Assembly: GCA_025356295.1 (NCBI GenBank)
Contig: JANXUJ010000141.1
Span: 1 to 33,545 of the forward strand
Length of the DNA: 33,545 nucleotides
Origin: Cyanobacteriota bacterium
GTDB lineage: Bacteria > Cyanobacteriota > Cyanobacteriia > Pseudanabaenales > Pseudanabaenaceae
Direction: 5' to 3'
Shown: in pieces, positions 15,517 through 24,318 of the stretch
Layout of the letters: each line of letters opens with the position of its first letter
Numbering within the stretch: the stretch's first letter is position 1
Translations under genes and position numbers: made by a program
Notes under the pieces: generated by a model
The model's database searches: none
Seen by the model: only the letters and a program-made list of their open reading frames with translations
What the model was told of the DNA's origin: nothing

Positions 15517-18183
15517 GTGACTGTTGCTGCTTCTGTTTCTAAGCCTGATGTTCAGCGTCCGACTGATTCGGGAATTTATATTACGATTCACGGTCACTTT
15601 TATCAGCCTCCGCGTGAAAATCCTTATCTGAATGCGATCGAGCGGCAAGAAAGTGCCGCCCCTTTTCATGACTGGAATGCAAGAATTCACCATGAATGCT
15701 ATCGCCCCAATGCATTCTCACGAATCGAGCGTCATGATGGCAAAATCGTCAAGATTGTGAACAACTACGAGTATATGAGTTTCAACATGGGGCCAACGCT
15801 GCTCTCATGGATGGAATTTCATGATCGCGATACCTATCAAGCGATTCTTGATGCGGACAAACGCAGCGCCGATCGCCTTAATGGTCATGGCAATGCGATC
15901 GCCCAAGTATATAACCACATCATCATGCCCTTAGCGAATTGGCGCGACAAGTTGACGCAAATTCGTTGGGGTAAGGAAGATTTTAAAGCAAGATTTGGGC
16001 GCGAGACTGAGGGCATGTGGCTAGCGGAGACTGCCGTTGATTATGAAACCCTTGAGGCGTTAGTTTTAGAAGGGATTAAGTTTATTGTCCTAGCTCCATC
16101 GCAAGCTCAGCGCTGTCGCCCCACGCCCACTCATGACAATCACAATCCTGCATGGGAAGAAGTGGGCAGCGCCCAGATCGATCCCAATCGTCCCTACCGT
16201 TGCTACTTGCGCCGTCATAGTAACACCAGCAATGTATCTGAACTCGGTCAATTCCATTTGCCTGCGGATACTGACGCTTATATCGATGTGTTTTTCTATG
16301 ATGGACCGATTTCTCGCGACATGGGATTTGGTGATCTTTTAGGCAGTTCTCATAATTTTGCTAAGCGTCTTAGCCAAGCCGTGCGAGATGATCATCGTCC
16401 GCATCAGATCGTGTCTGTGGCAACTGATGGCGAAACCTTTGGGCATCACAAGCACTTTACTGAGAAGACGCTTTCCTATGCCTTTGTCGAAGAATTTCCC
16501 AAACATGGCTGGACTGTGACCAATTATGCTCATTATTTGAGTTTATTCCCGCCCACATACGAAGCCGAACTAAAATCTGTAACTGCATGGAGTTGCGCTC
16601 ATGGTGTCGATCGCTGGAAAGGCGGCTGCGAATGTGGCGGCGAAGGTTCGACTTATCAACTCCTATGGCGAAAACCATTGCGCGACAGTCTCAACTGGTT
16701 GCGCGATCGCTTAGCCACTGTGTATGTGGATATCGGACGCAAATATTTTAATGATCCTTGGGAATCTCGCGATCGATATATCGATGTGTTGCAATACTCA
16801 TTGCGCGATGGGTTTGCCGAAAATTCTCCAATTTTAGAGGAGTTTTTTGAGCGGCAATGTGGCAACAAAGTAATGACATCAGCGCATCGGGTCGATGCCC
16901 TGCGACTGTTGGAGATGCAGCGCCATGCCTTATTGATGTTTACCAGCTGTGGTTGGTTTTTTGAAGAACTATCACGTCCCGAAGCGGTGCAGATTTTGCG
17001 ATATGCCGCTAGGGCGATCGAACTCGCTGCTGATGTTGCGGGTGTGCTGCTAGAGGATGAATTTATCAAGCGCTTGGCGGCAGCGCCTAGCAACTTGGCA
17101 AAATTTAAAGATGGTGAAGGGGTCTATCGTGAGCAAGTCGTCACCAATCGGATCACCCTCGCTCAAGTCGCGGCTCAATATGCGCTCAGTTCAACTCTGG
17201 GCAACTATGCGCGATCGCAACAAATCTATTGCTACACCATCGAGCAACAAGATTATCAACTGCAACGAATTGGCTCAATGGCTTTAGCGATCGGGCAAAT
17301 TCAATTAGTCTCTGGGATCACCCAAGAATCTGTAGATTATATTTTTGCAGTGCTGCACTTGGGCGGCGATGACTTCCATTGCTGCATCCAGCCATTTACA
17401 GGACGGCGCGAATATGAAGAGATCAAAGCAACTTTGTTTAAGACTCTCAAACAAGCAAATACGGCGTGCGTGATTTTGGCGATGGCAAGTAACTTTAGTG
17501 GAGAGCAGTTCAATCTGCATCATCTCTTTGCGGAAGAGCGCCATCGGATTTTGCGAATGTTGGCGGATGAGACTCTGACTAGACTCAACCAGTTATATGA
17601 GCAAGTCTATCGCGATAACTATGGGATTCTCATCTCTTTCCGCCGCGACGATCTACCCGTTCCACCCGAACTCCAAGTTGCCGCCGATATTGTTCTAAAC
17701 AATCGCCTCACTGAGGAGTTAAAACGCCTCGAAACAGGTGCATCACTGCCAAATGTGGGATTAGACGCGATCGCGATCGAAGCGGTTAATCTCGGTTGCA
17801 AGTTTACGCAAACTGAGGATACAAAGCTTTTAGAGAAATACATTTTGAGCCAAATGCAACAGCTTGTAAAGCTGCAAGATATTGATGAAAAATCATTATT
17901 TAGTTATCTCAATCAAATCGAGCAGTCTTTAGCGATCGCCAATCGCCTAAATCTGAAGCTAAATCTCGATCTTGCTCAAGAGGCTTTTCTCAACTATCTG
18001 TCACAACGGATTGCACCCAAATGTTTACTGGCTAGACAGATTCTTGATCTGGAGTCTGTGCAGAAGCAACCAATTCACATTGAGGTAAATCTCTGCGAAA
18101 CGATTTCTAATCTAGAGTTGCACCAGTTAATTAATACAGCAAGTCAATTAGCGATCGCCACTGAAGCATGGCTTCATGTCTAA
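15517..18183 (+). CDS. Glycoside hydrolase family 57 protein with DUF3536 domain
   Basis: The protein (888 residues from GTG 15517) is of the GH57/DUF3536 type. ITIHGHFYQPPRENPYL opens the catalytic barrel, followed by HHECYRPNAF, NNYEYMSFNMGPTLLSW, EGMWLAETAVD with the probable Glu nucleophile, and VATDGETFGHHKHF with the probable acid Asp. The C-terminal half (from about residue 330) is the alpha-helical DUF3536 region, which includes WSCAHGVDRWKGGCECGG. GH57 enzymes act on alpha-glucans; for the DUF3536 form the substrate is not established. AAGG at 15503-15506 precedes the GTG. An in-frame TTG at 15490 lies almost on the -10 box and is rejected as the start. There is no signal peptide, so a cytoplasmic glycogen-related role is plausible. 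Confidence 0.92.
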   Translation: MTVAASVSKPDVQRPTDSGIYITIHGHFYQPPRENPYLNAIERQESAAPFHDWNARIHHECYRPNAFSRIERHDGKIVKIVNNYEYMSFNMGPTLLSWMEFHDRDTYQAILDADKRSADRLNGHGNAIAQVYNHIIMPLANWRDKLTQIRWGKEDFKARFGRETEGMWLAETAVDYETLEALVLEGIKFIVLAPSQAQRCRPTPTHDNHNPAWEEVGSAQIDPNRPYRCYLRRHSNTSNVSELGQFHLPADTDAYIDVFFYDGPISRDMGFGDLLGSSHNFAKRLSQAVRDDHRPHQIVSVATDGETFGHHKHFTEKTLSYAFVEEFPKHGWTVTNYAHYLSLFPPTYEAELKSVTAWSCAHGVDRWKGGCECGGEGSTYQLLWRKPLRDSLNWLRDRLATVYVDIGRKYFNDPWESRDRYIDVLQYSLRDGFAENSPILEEFFERQCGNKVMTSAHRVDALRLLEMQRHALLMFTSCGWFFEELSRPEAVQILRYAARAIELAADVAGVLLEDEFIKRLAAAPSNLAKFKDGEGVYREQVVTNRITLAQVAAQYALSSTLGNYARSQQIYCYTIEQQDYQLQRIGSMALAIGQIQLVSGITQESVDYIFAVLHLGGDDFHCCIQPFTGRREYEEIKATLFKTLKQANTACVILAMASNFSGEQFNLHHLFAEERHRILRMLADETLTRLNQLYEQVYRDNYGILISFRRDDLPVPPELQVAADIVLNNRLTEELKRLETGASLPNVGLDAIAIEAVNLGCKFTQTEDTKLLEKYILSQMQQLVKLQDIDEKSLFSYLNQIEQSLAIANRLNLKLNLDLAQEAFLNYLSQRIAPKCLLARQILDLESVQKQPIHIEVNLCETISNLELHQLINTASQLAIATEAWLHV

Positions 18184-18189
18184 GAAGTG

Positions 18190-18220
18190 ATAATGTCCCG
18201 TGCTTTGTACGGGACATTAT
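18190..18220. repeat. Hairpin with GCTTTGT loop
   Basis: Perfect 12-base arms (18190-18201, 18209-18220) and the 7-base loop GCTTTGT, seven bases after the GH57 stop. It may act as a terminator before ddl, but no T-run follows and the loop is shared with the divergent-region palindrome at 15421. Confidence 0.85.
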
Positions 18221-18278
18221 TATCTAAAGAAATACGAAAGATTAAATTTTAAAGTTAGTTTGATAAGGACATTCATAA

Positions 18279-19346
18279 ATGGTAGATGTATCGGTAGACT
18301 TGAAGGCAAAATCTCCTCTTTATGTCGGTCTGTTATTTGGTGGACAGTCAGGTGAACATGATGTGTCGATTACATCAGCAACCGCGATCGCCTCAGCCCT
18401 TAGTCAAAATCCTCGTTACCACCTTCAACCTTTTTACATCCAACGTGACGGGACATGGCGCAGTCCTGATCTCTCGCAACAGGTTCTAAATTCTGGAGAA
18501 AGTTTAAAAGAATCAGAAATGCTGACCAATGCAGCTTTTTTCTTACCTACAGAAGTACAACAAATTGATCTCTGGTTTCCAGTGCTGCATGGTCCTAATG
18601 GTGAAGATGGTACTGTCCAAGGTCTATTGCAACTGATGCATAAGCCCTATGTGGGGAATGGGGTGCTTGCATCATCAGTGGGAATGGACAAGATTGCTAT
18701 GAAAGCGATCTTTGCGAATGCAGGCTTGCCTCAAGTCAAATATGTGGCGCTGAACCGTTGGCAATGGCAACAGGATCAGCAAGCATGGAGCGAACATATT
18801 GAGGCAACTTTGGGCTATCCCTGTTTTGTAAAGCCGTCAAATCTTGGCTCATCGGTGGGTATTTCTAAAGTACGCGATCGCCAACAGTTACAAGAGGCGA
18901 TCGCTAGTGCAACTAGCTACGATCCGCGCATCATCATTGAGCAAGGCGTGACTGCTCGCGAAGTCGAATGTGCTGTCCTCGGTAATGAGCAGCCCCAAGC
19001 TTCTGCGATCGGTGAAATTACCTTCACTAGCGATTTTTACGACTACGAAACCAAATACACCGCAGGCAAAGCTGATCTGATCATTCCTAGTCAGTTGCCT
19101 GAAAATGTAGCTCAAGCAGTGCAGTCAATGGCGGTGAAAGCTTTCCAAACTGTAGCTGGTTCAGGTTTAGCCAGAGTCGATTTCTTCTATATAGAAGCAA
19201 CAGGAACAGTTTTGATTAATGAGATTAATACTTTCCCAGGATTCACATCGCTGAGTATGTATCCCAAATTGTGGGATTACTCGGGTATTCCTTTTGTGGA
19301 GCTATGCGATCGGCTTGTAGAGTTAGCACTTGAGAAGCACATTTAA
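18279..19346 (+). CDS. ddl: D-alanine--D-alanine ligase
   Basis: Ddl joins two D-alanines with ATP to make the dipeptide for peptidoglycan. The 355-residue ATP-grasp enzyme shows [18 protein letters not shown] at the N-terminus, [45 protein letters not shown] (ATP-binding loop), and at the C-terminus LARVDFFY and [15 protein letters not shown] with the metal-binding Glu and Asn. All key residues are visible, and the length is normal for the family. It lies between two hairpins and has no obvious operon partner. Confidence 0.96.
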   Translation: MVDVSVDLKAKSPLYVGLLFGGQSGEHDVSITSATAIASALSQNPRYHLQPFYIQRDGTWRSPDLSQQVLNSGESLKESEMLTNAAFFLPTEVQQIDLWFPVLHGPNGEDGTVQGLLQLMHKPYVGNGVLASSVGMDKIAMKAIFANAGLPQVKYVALNRWQWQQDQQAWSEHIEATLGYPCFVKPSNLGSSVGISKVRDRQQLQEAIASATSYDPRIIIEQGVTAREVECAVLGNEQPQASAIGEITFTSDFYDYETKYTAGKADLIIPSQLPENVAQAVQSMAVKAFQTVAGSGLARVDFFYIEATGTVLINEINTFPGFTSLSMYPKLWDYSGIPFVELCDRLVELALEKHI

Positions 19347-19352
19347 AATCTG

Positions 19353-19391
19353 GAAGTCTATGCCTCCCGCTACACGGAAGGCATAGACTTC
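19353..19391. repeat. Hairpin between ddl and uvrC
   Basis: Thirteen-base arms (19353-19365, 19379-19391) continue as CCG/CGG after one unpaired base and close on the loop CTACA. It begins 7 bases after the ddl stop. Terminator or dispersed palindrome. Confidence 0.75.
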
Positions 19392-19417
19392 GATCTGGAA
19401 TTTGATATTATTGAATA

Positions 19418-21319
19418 ATGACTGAGACGCTGATTCAAAATCCTGAGAAATTACAGGCGCGACTTAAAGAAATTCCCCTAGAAGCGGGGGTTTATTTTAT
19501 GCGCGATCGCCATGATGGCGTGATCTATATCGGCAAGTCAAAAGCTTTACGCAATCGAGTGCGATCGTACTTTCGCAGTAGTCAGGACTTGTCACCGCGC
19601 ATCGCGATGATGGTGCAGTTAGTCCACGAAATCGAGTTTATAGTTACAGATTCTGAATCGGAAGCGCTGGCTCTTGAGTCAAATCTGATTAAGCAATATC
19701 AGCCCTATTACAATGTTCTGCTGAAGGATGACAAGAAATATCCCTATGTCTGCATTACTTGGTCAGAGGACTATCCGCGTGTTTTTATCACGCGCAAACG
19801 GAGGATGGGTGGTACAAAAGATAAATATTATGGCCCCTATGTAGATGTATTCAATCTCAGGCGAACTTTGGGAATTATTAAACGCGCCTTTCCATTACGT
19901 CAGCGACCGATTCCGATGTTTAAGGATCGCCCTTGCTTGAACTATGACATGGGATTATGCCCAGGCGTATGTCAAGAGAAGATTTCACCTGAAGAATATC
20001 GTAAAACGATGCTGCGAGTTGCCATGATTTTTCAGGGGCGCTCTAGTGAGTTGGTGGATATATTTAATGAGAAGATGGAAGTTGCAGCAGAAGCTTTGGA
20101 ATTTGAGAAAGCTACTGATTTGCGCGATCGCATTCAAGTTCTAAAAAATCTGGGAACCGATCAAAAAGTAGCTTTGCCTGACGACACGGTTTCGCGTGAT
20201 GCGATCGCCCTTGCTTATAACGAACAGCATACTTGCATTCAGCTTTTTCAGATTAGGGCAGGGCGGTTAGTAGGGCGATTAGCATTTGTGGCGGACAGTC
20301 AGAGCGATACGCCTAATGCAATTTTACAGAAGACTTTGGAGGCGCATTATCAAAATTGCGATCCAGTGGAGATTCCTAATGAAGTCCATACACAATTGGA
20401 ACTGCCTGAAGTTGAGATTTTACAAGCATGGCTAAGCGATCGCAAGGGTCGAAAAGTGGCGATCGCGACACCACAAAGACAACTTAAAGCCGAACTAATC
20501 GAGATGGTGGAACGCAATGCTCAGTACGAGTTAGCAAGAATTCAAAAACAAAGCGATCGCAACTTGCAAGGATTAGAAGACTTAGCAGAGATTCTCAATC
20601 TTGATAGTTTGCCACATCGGATTGAGGGTTACGATATTTCGCATATTCAGGGTTCAGATGCAGTAGCTAGTCAAGTTGTGTTTATCGATGGCGTTCCTGC
20701 AAAGCAACATTATCGCCATTACAAGATTCGCAATCCTGATATTAAGTCTGGGCATTCTGATGACTTTGCCAGTCTTGCCGAGGTGATTGCTAGAAGGTTT
20801 AGGAAAGAAGCTCTCAGCCTATCTCCCAATGAGGGAGAGGGGAGTAAGATTGACTTCCCAGATGTAGTGATGATCGATGGCGGGAAGGGACAGCTTTCGG
20901 CGGTGATGAAAATAATTGATAAATTGGGTTTGCGCGATCGCCTGACGGTGATTAGTCTTGCCAAAAAACGCGAAGAAATATTTTTGCCTGAGCAGTCAGA
21001 GCCAGTAATAAGCGGAGACCCAGAACGCCCAGGGGTGCAAGTGCTAAGACGATTGCGAGATGAAGCGCATCGGTTCGCGATTACCTTTCATCGCCAAAAG
21101 CGTAGCCAGAGAATGCAGCGATCGCACCTCGATCAAATTAATGGGCTTGGACATCATCGTCAAAAAATCTTGCTGGAGAAGTTCCATTCTGTCGATTACA
21201 TTAGGCAGGCGACAGTTGAGCAGATTGCTGAGACTAATGGAATTGGGAAGAAGTTAGCTCAGCATATCTACAATCATTTTCATCCGAGTACTGAAATAGG
21301 AGAATCCGATGGCATATAG
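19418..21319 (+). CDS. uvrC: UvrABC system protein C (excinuclease subunit)
   Basis: UvrC makes the two incisions around UvrB-bound lesions in nucleotide excision repair. The 633-residue protein has the GIY-YIG domain at the N-terminus ([20 protein letters not shown], 3' incision), a UVR helix-hairpin for UvrB contact near 215-250 ([16 protein letters not shown]), the RNase H-like nuclease ([30 protein letters not shown]; 5' incision), and a terminal helix-hairpin-helix pair ([33 protein letters not shown]). Near residue 467 the sequence [10 protein letters not shown], with a TCTCCC/GGGAGA mini-palindrome in the DNA, looks like a small repeat-derived insert in the nuclease domain. The last 11 bases overlap the next gene. 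Confidence 0.97.
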   Translation: MTETLIQNPEKLQARLKEIPLEAGVYFMRDRHDGVIYIGKSKALRNRVRSYFRSSQDLSPRIAMMVQLVHEIEFIVTDSESEALALESNLIKQYQPYYNVLLKDDKKYPYVCITWSEDYPRVFITRKRRMGGTKDKYYGPYVDVFNLRRTLGIIKRAFPLRQRPIPMFKDRPCLNYDMGLCPGVCQEKISPEEYRKTMLRVAMIFQGRSSELVDIFNEKMEVAAEALEFEKATDLRDRIQVLKNLGTDQKVALPDDTVSRDAIALAYNEQHTCIQLFQIRAGRLVGRLAFVADSQSDTPNAILQKTLEAHYQNCDPVEIPNEVHTQLELPEVEILQAWLSDRKGRKVAIATPQRQLKAELIEMVERNAQYELARIQKQSDRNLQGLEDLAEILNLDSLPHRIEGYDISHIQGSDAVASQVVFIDGVPAKQHYRHYKIRNPDIKSGHSDDFASLAEVIARRFRKEALSLSPNEGEGSKIDFPDVVMIDGGKGQLSAVMKIIDKLGLRDRLTVISLAKKREEIFLPEQSEPVISGDPERPGVQVLRRLRDEAHRFAITFHRQKRSQRMQRSHLDQINGLGHHRQKILLEKFHSVDYIRQATVEQIAETNGIGKKLAQHIYNHFHPSTEIGESDGI

Positions 21320-21926
21320 TAATTTCACCTTAAGACAAGTCGAAAAAGACTTTCATTTACGAATCGAAGAGCAAGTCGATCGGTTTACTCATATTCAGGC
21401 GATCGCTACAAGTGATGATCTTAAACGTATTCTCACCGAAAATATTCCTCTTGCCCTTGCCATTAATACCGAAAAAGCGCGATCAGAATTTCTGATTGCA
21501 CCCACATTATTAGAACTAAGACGGCGATCGCCGATTCCAATTAGTCTATTTTCTGGTACAGAGTTCAGTGTCAGCCCAGAGCAGGGGCTGTCAGGCTATT
21601 GTGATTATCTAATCAGTTTATCCAAACAACAACTAATGATTAGCGCGCCAGTCGTTGCTATTGTAGAGGCCAAAAATGAAGATATCAAATCAGAATTAGG
21701 GCAATGTATTGCCGAAATGGTCGCTGCTCAATTATTTAACGAACTTGAAAACAACGACATTGCCACAATTTACGGCATCGTCACGACTGGTGAAATCTGG
21801 AAATTTCTCCAGATAACCGAGCAAACAGTAACGATTGATCTCACTGACTATTACATCACTGACATTGACAAAATTCTTGGCATTCTCCTACATTTCATTG
21901 ACGAATCAAAGCAATCGGTAAGGTAA
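21309..21926 (+). CDS. Uncharacterised PD-(D/E)XK-like protein
   Basis: The 205-residue protein belongs to a family I know as common and unnamed in cyanobacteria. [12 protein letters not shown], then about 17 residues, then [11 protein letters not shown] gives a D...ExK pattern as in the PD-(D/E)XK nuclease fold, followed by [13 protein letters not shown] and [14 protein letters not shown]. It may be a nuclease or a nucleic-acid-binding relative; no activity is demonstrated from sequence. Its ATG lies inside the uvrC end (11-base overlap), which suggests translational coupling. Its 3' end overlaps the convergent kinase gene by 32 bases. No signal or membrane segment is present. Confidence 0.8.
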   Translation: MAYSNFTLRQVEKDFHLRIEEQVDRFTHIQAIATSDDLKRILTENIPLALAINTEKARSEFLIAPTLLELRRRSPIPISLFSGTEFSVSPEQGLSGYCDYLISLSKQQLMISAPVVAIVEAKNEDIKSELGQCIAEMVAAQLFNELENNDIATIYGIVTTGEIWKFLQITEQTVTIDLTDYYITDIDKILGILLHFIDESKQSVR

Positions 21927-23136
21927 ACCAAAAGCGAGAACCAACGTTTAACTCACTGCTTACGCCGATCTCCCCGCCATGAGCTTGGACAATTTGCCGG
22001 CAAATATATAGCCCTAATCCGAGACTAAGCGATCGCCGATTAAGATTATTTTGAGACTTACCTTGAGCATAAAGCTCAAATAAATGTTCGCTCTGCTCAC
22101 GAGTCAATCCCACGCCATTGTCATTAACTTCGCATAGCAGCATATTCTCAGGATTAATTTGAGCAGAAATTGTGAGTTTGAGATTAGGCGGATTGTGCTT
22201 AATTGCATTAGCAATTAGATTTTGGAAAACTCGACAAACAGATGCAGCGTCAATATCAGTAAGTGGTAAGTCAAAAGGAACTTGTAAATCCACCTCGGTT
22301 TCTTCTAAAAATCCTTGCAGATCATCGATCGCGGCTTGGATAACTTCTTTAATCATCGTAGGTTGGGGATGGATGACAATTCCATGCACATTATTAGAGT
22401 GAGACTCCAATAACGAGTTGATGAGGGCTAATTGCCGATCGCCACTTTGACGCATTCGGTCTAGAGTTGTTCGCGGCAAAATAATATTATCTTTAATATT
22501 ATTTTCGAGATTTTGATTAGCCTTGATTAAATTATCAAGCACCATAATTAATCCTGTTACAGGGTTTCGTAAGTCATGGGAAACGGCGTGAAAAAAAATC
22601 GTTAAGGCTTCTTCAGCACGTTTGCGATCGCCGACTTCATTTTGTAAATCAAGATTTTGTGATTCGATAATTTGACGTTGCTTCGCGATCGTTAAATGAG
22701 TGCGAATTCTGACTAAGACTTCTTCATGCTCAAAAGGTTTAGTCACATAGTCCATCGCCCCCAGCGATAACCCGCGCACTTTATCCACTGTCTCAGAAAG
22801 CGCAGTCATAAAAATAATCGGTATCTTGGTAGTCTCTATATTTGCCTTGAGGCGTTGACAAGTCTCAAAGCCATCGATTCCTGGCATCATCACATCGAGC
22901 AGAATCAGATCGGGCTTCACATACTGGGTCTGCTCGATCGCGCTTTCACCATCCGTCGCGACTAGCACCCGCAACCCCACATCTCGCAATAAGTTTACTA
23001 ATACGCTCAAATTAGTGGGATTGTCATCGACAACTAATACGCAGCCCTCTAGAGCCTGACATAAATTCGAGATTTCAGAAGTCTTATCGGTGGTTTTATC
23101 AATGGGGCTTAACAGGCGATCGCTCATAAAGTTCAT
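21895..23136 (-). CDS. Response regulator-histidine kinase hybrid (REC-HisKA-HATPase)
   Basis: This is a soluble hybrid signalling protein of 413 residues. The receiver domain comes first (GCVLVVDDNPTNLS; phospho-acceptor Asp in ILLDVMMPGIDGF; MTALSE; VTKPFEHEEVL). A short coiled coil leads to the dimerisation domain with phospho-accepting His in FFHAVSHDLRNPVTG. The ATPase domain has the N box (NLIANAIKHNP), G1 (EVNDNGVGL) and G2-like (SLGLGLYICRQIVQAHGGEIG) boxes. REC-first hybrids usually receive phosphate from another kinase; the partner is not in this window. An in-frame TTG at 23163 is rejected as the start because it lacks a ribosome-binding site and would overlap xisI; ATG 23136 or 23127 is likely. 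The 3' end overlaps the convergent 205-residue gene. Confidence 0.93.
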   Translation of the reverse strand: MNFMSDRLLSPIDKTTDKTSEISNLCQALEGCVLVVDDNPTNLSVLVNLLRDVGLRVLVATDGESAIEQTQYVKPDLILLDVMMPGIDGFETCQRLKANIETTKIPIIFMTALSETVDKVRGLSLGAMDYVTKPFEHEEVLVRIRTHLTIAKQRQIIESQNLDLQNEVGDRKRAEEALTIFFHAVSHDLRNPVTGLIMVLDNLIKANQNLENNIKDNIILPRTTLDRMRQSGDRQLALINSLLESHSNNVHGIVIHPQPTMIKEVIQAAIDDLQGFLEETEVDLQVPFDLPLTDIDAASVCRVFQNLIANAIKHNPPNLKLTISAQINPENMLLCEVNDNGVGLTREQSEHLFELYAQGKSQNNLNRRSLSLGLGLYICRQIVQAHGGEIGVSSELNVGSRFWFTLPIALIRQ

Positions 23137-23152
23137 TAATTTTATAGAAAAT

Positions 23153-23524
23153 TTAACAACCAAATCCAGTGAACTGCCTCACTTCTGGCTCATGAAATGC
23201 CAAAACTATATCCTCTTTAGGTACACCCATCTCCAATAATTGATTGGCAATACCAGTATCTGTGCTATCGTTCTGAATCCAAATCTTGTCATCTTTGATA
23301 TCAAGATGCAAGACACATCCAAAATCACGTTTGTTATTGCGCCACCCCACACAAAGAAGTTGATAATGCTCTCTCTCAGTGTCAAAAATAGTTTGTACTT
23401 CATATTCTGAAAAGATTTTATTCTTGGAAGAACGTTGAGATTTCTCTAGAAGAATGTTTTGAATATACTGTCTATATTGATTGATTGATTTATAGCCATT
23501 TGACAATCTCCTGTTGTGGAACAT
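23153..23524 (-). CDS. xisI: XisI family protein, probably frameshifted near its start
   Basis: XisI-family proteins were named from the fdxN-element excision controlling factor of heterocystous cyanobacteria and normally pair with XisH. The 123-residue frame contains the family core: YQLLCVGWRNNKRDFGCVL, LDIKDDKIWIQNDSTDTG, LEMGVPKEDIVLAFHEP and the RQFTGFG end. Its ATG at 23524 has no ribosome-binding site, and the first eleven residues do not look like XisI. The only good site, AGGAG at 23508-23512, points with 8-base spacing to ATG 23499, which is out of frame by one base because of the (AATC)3 repeat just downstream. One more AATC unit would give MAINQSINQYRQYIQ fused to the XisI frame. 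The gene is therefore damaged, phase-variable, or started weakly. Confidence 0.8.
   Translation of the reverse strand: MFHNRRLSNGYKSINQYRQYIQNILLEKSQRSSKNKIFSEYEVQTIFDTEREHYQLLCVGWRNNKRDFGCVLHLDIKDDKIWIQNDSTDTGIANQLLEMGVPKEDIVLAFHEPEVRQFTGFGC
23479..23490 (-). repeat. (AATC)3 microsatellite at the xisI start
   Basis: Three GATT units on plus (AATC on minus) lie directly after ATG 23499. Gain of one unit would place that ATG in the XisI frame; the repeat could slip. Confidence 0.8.
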
Positions 23525-23620
23525 CGTAGATAACTAAGCTCAACTGATATCTTTGAATAGCAGATTGAATAAATCTTTTTTGAAAAAAACTTTCATAAAC
23601 AGGTAAGCGTAATGGTATCC
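23490..23620 (-). pseudogene. xisH: Truncated xisH remnant
   Basis: Minus-strand translation from about 23620 to the TAA at 23490-23492 gives about 42 residues that match the C-terminus of XisH as I know the family: RLPVYESFFQKRFIQ, then AIQRYQLSLVIYDVP, and the ending EIVKWL. A stop codon lies immediately upstream in frame, and nothing XisH-like follows further upstream; roughly two thirds of the usual ~138 residues are missing. The stop codon overlaps ATG 23499 as in intact xisH-xisI pairs. Confidence 0.8.
23508..23512 (-). promoter_or_regulatory. Ribosome-binding site for the ancestral xisI start
   Basis: AGGAG on the minus strand, 8 bases before ATG 23499. It is only 1 base from a TTG (23506) in the XisI frame, too close to use. 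Confidence 0.6.
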
Positions 23621-23750
23621 AATTTTATCATATCTCTCTGTTTATTCTTTCCCACAGATGCCGATCAGGACATAAAAGCTGAGTGAAGACAAAACTAACA
23701 CCGCGCAAAATTGGGGTTAATATTGTAAATAGTTAAACTGCAAAACTTCT

Positions 23751-24227
23751 ATGAATATCCGCATTGGCAATGGTTATGACCTGCACCGACTCGTTAGCGA
23801 TCGCCGATTGATCCTCGGTGGTGTCGATATTCCTTATGAAAAAGGACTACTCGGACATAGCGATGCTGATGTGTTGACTCATGCGATTATGGATGCCATG
23901 CTTGGAGCGCTTGCTCTTGGTGACATTGGGCATTATTTCCCGCCCACCGACCCAAGATGGGCTGGAGCCGATAGCATTATGCTCTTGCAACAAGTTCAAG
24001 AATTAATTTTGGCGCAGGGTTGGCGGGTGAATAACCTTGATGCGATGGTAATTGCGGAAGCCCCGAAGCTAAAGCCGCATATTAAAGCGATGCGCGATCG
24101 CCTGTCACAAGCGATGAATTTACCGATTGATTGTGTCAGCGTTAAGGCGACAACCAATGAGGGTATGGATGCGATCGGTCAAAAAGAAGCGATCGCGGTT
24201 CATGCTGTGGTTTTATTGGTTAAATAG
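23751..24227 (+). CDS. ispF: 2-C-methyl-D-erythritol 2,4-cyclodiphosphate synthase
   Basis: IspF cyclises CDP-ME 2-phosphate to MEcPP with loss of CMP in the MEP isoprenoid pathway, which feeds carotenoid, quinone and phytol synthesis. The 158-residue protein is of normal length and has GNGYDLHRL with the metal-binding Asp and His, [28 protein letters not shown], and [21 protein letters not shown] near the C-terminus. The end of the gene, VLLVK and the stop, is part of a 17-bp tandem triplication, followed by a hairpin. Confidence 0.97.
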   Translation: MNIRIGNGYDLHRLVSDRRLILGGVDIPYEKGLLGHSDADVLTHAIMDAMLGALALGDIGHYFPPTDPRWAGADSIMLLQQVQELILAQGWRVNNLDAMVIAEAPKLKPHIKAMRDRLSQAMNLPIDCVSVKATTNEGMDAIGQKEAIAVHAVVLLVK

Positions 24228-24260
24228 TTTTATTAGTTAAATAGTTTTATTAGTTAAATA
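24210..24260. repeat. 17-bp tandem triplication across the ispF stop
   Basis: Units GTTTTATTAGTTAAATA at 24210-24226 (one A/G difference), 24227-24243 and 24244-24260. The first contains the coding end of ispF; TAG stops straddle each unit junction. Confidence 0.95.
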
Positions 24261-24261
24261 A

Positions 24262-24288
24262 TATGGGCGGTGCTTTGCGCCGCCTATA
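24262..24288. repeat. Hairpin with CTTTG loop after ispF
   Basis: Eleven-base arms (24262-24272, 24278-24288) with two G-T wobbles; the centre reads GTGCTTTGCGC, close to the centre of the 18190 hairpin. It starts directly after the tandem triplication. Confidence 0.75.
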
Positions 24289-24318
24289 CTTAAGAAAAGA
24301 AATTAGGAAAGCGCGATC

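Noticed and set aside
16656..17093. A 145-codon minus-strand open frame within the GH57 gene
   Set aside because: It is antisense to a well-supported gene; its translation is Ser/Arg-rich with no family resemblance, so it is a shadow frame.
24210..24260. Possible CRISPR-like array
   Set aside because: The units are directly adjacent with no spacers and only three copies; it is a tandem duplication. The same holds for the 13896-13940 array.
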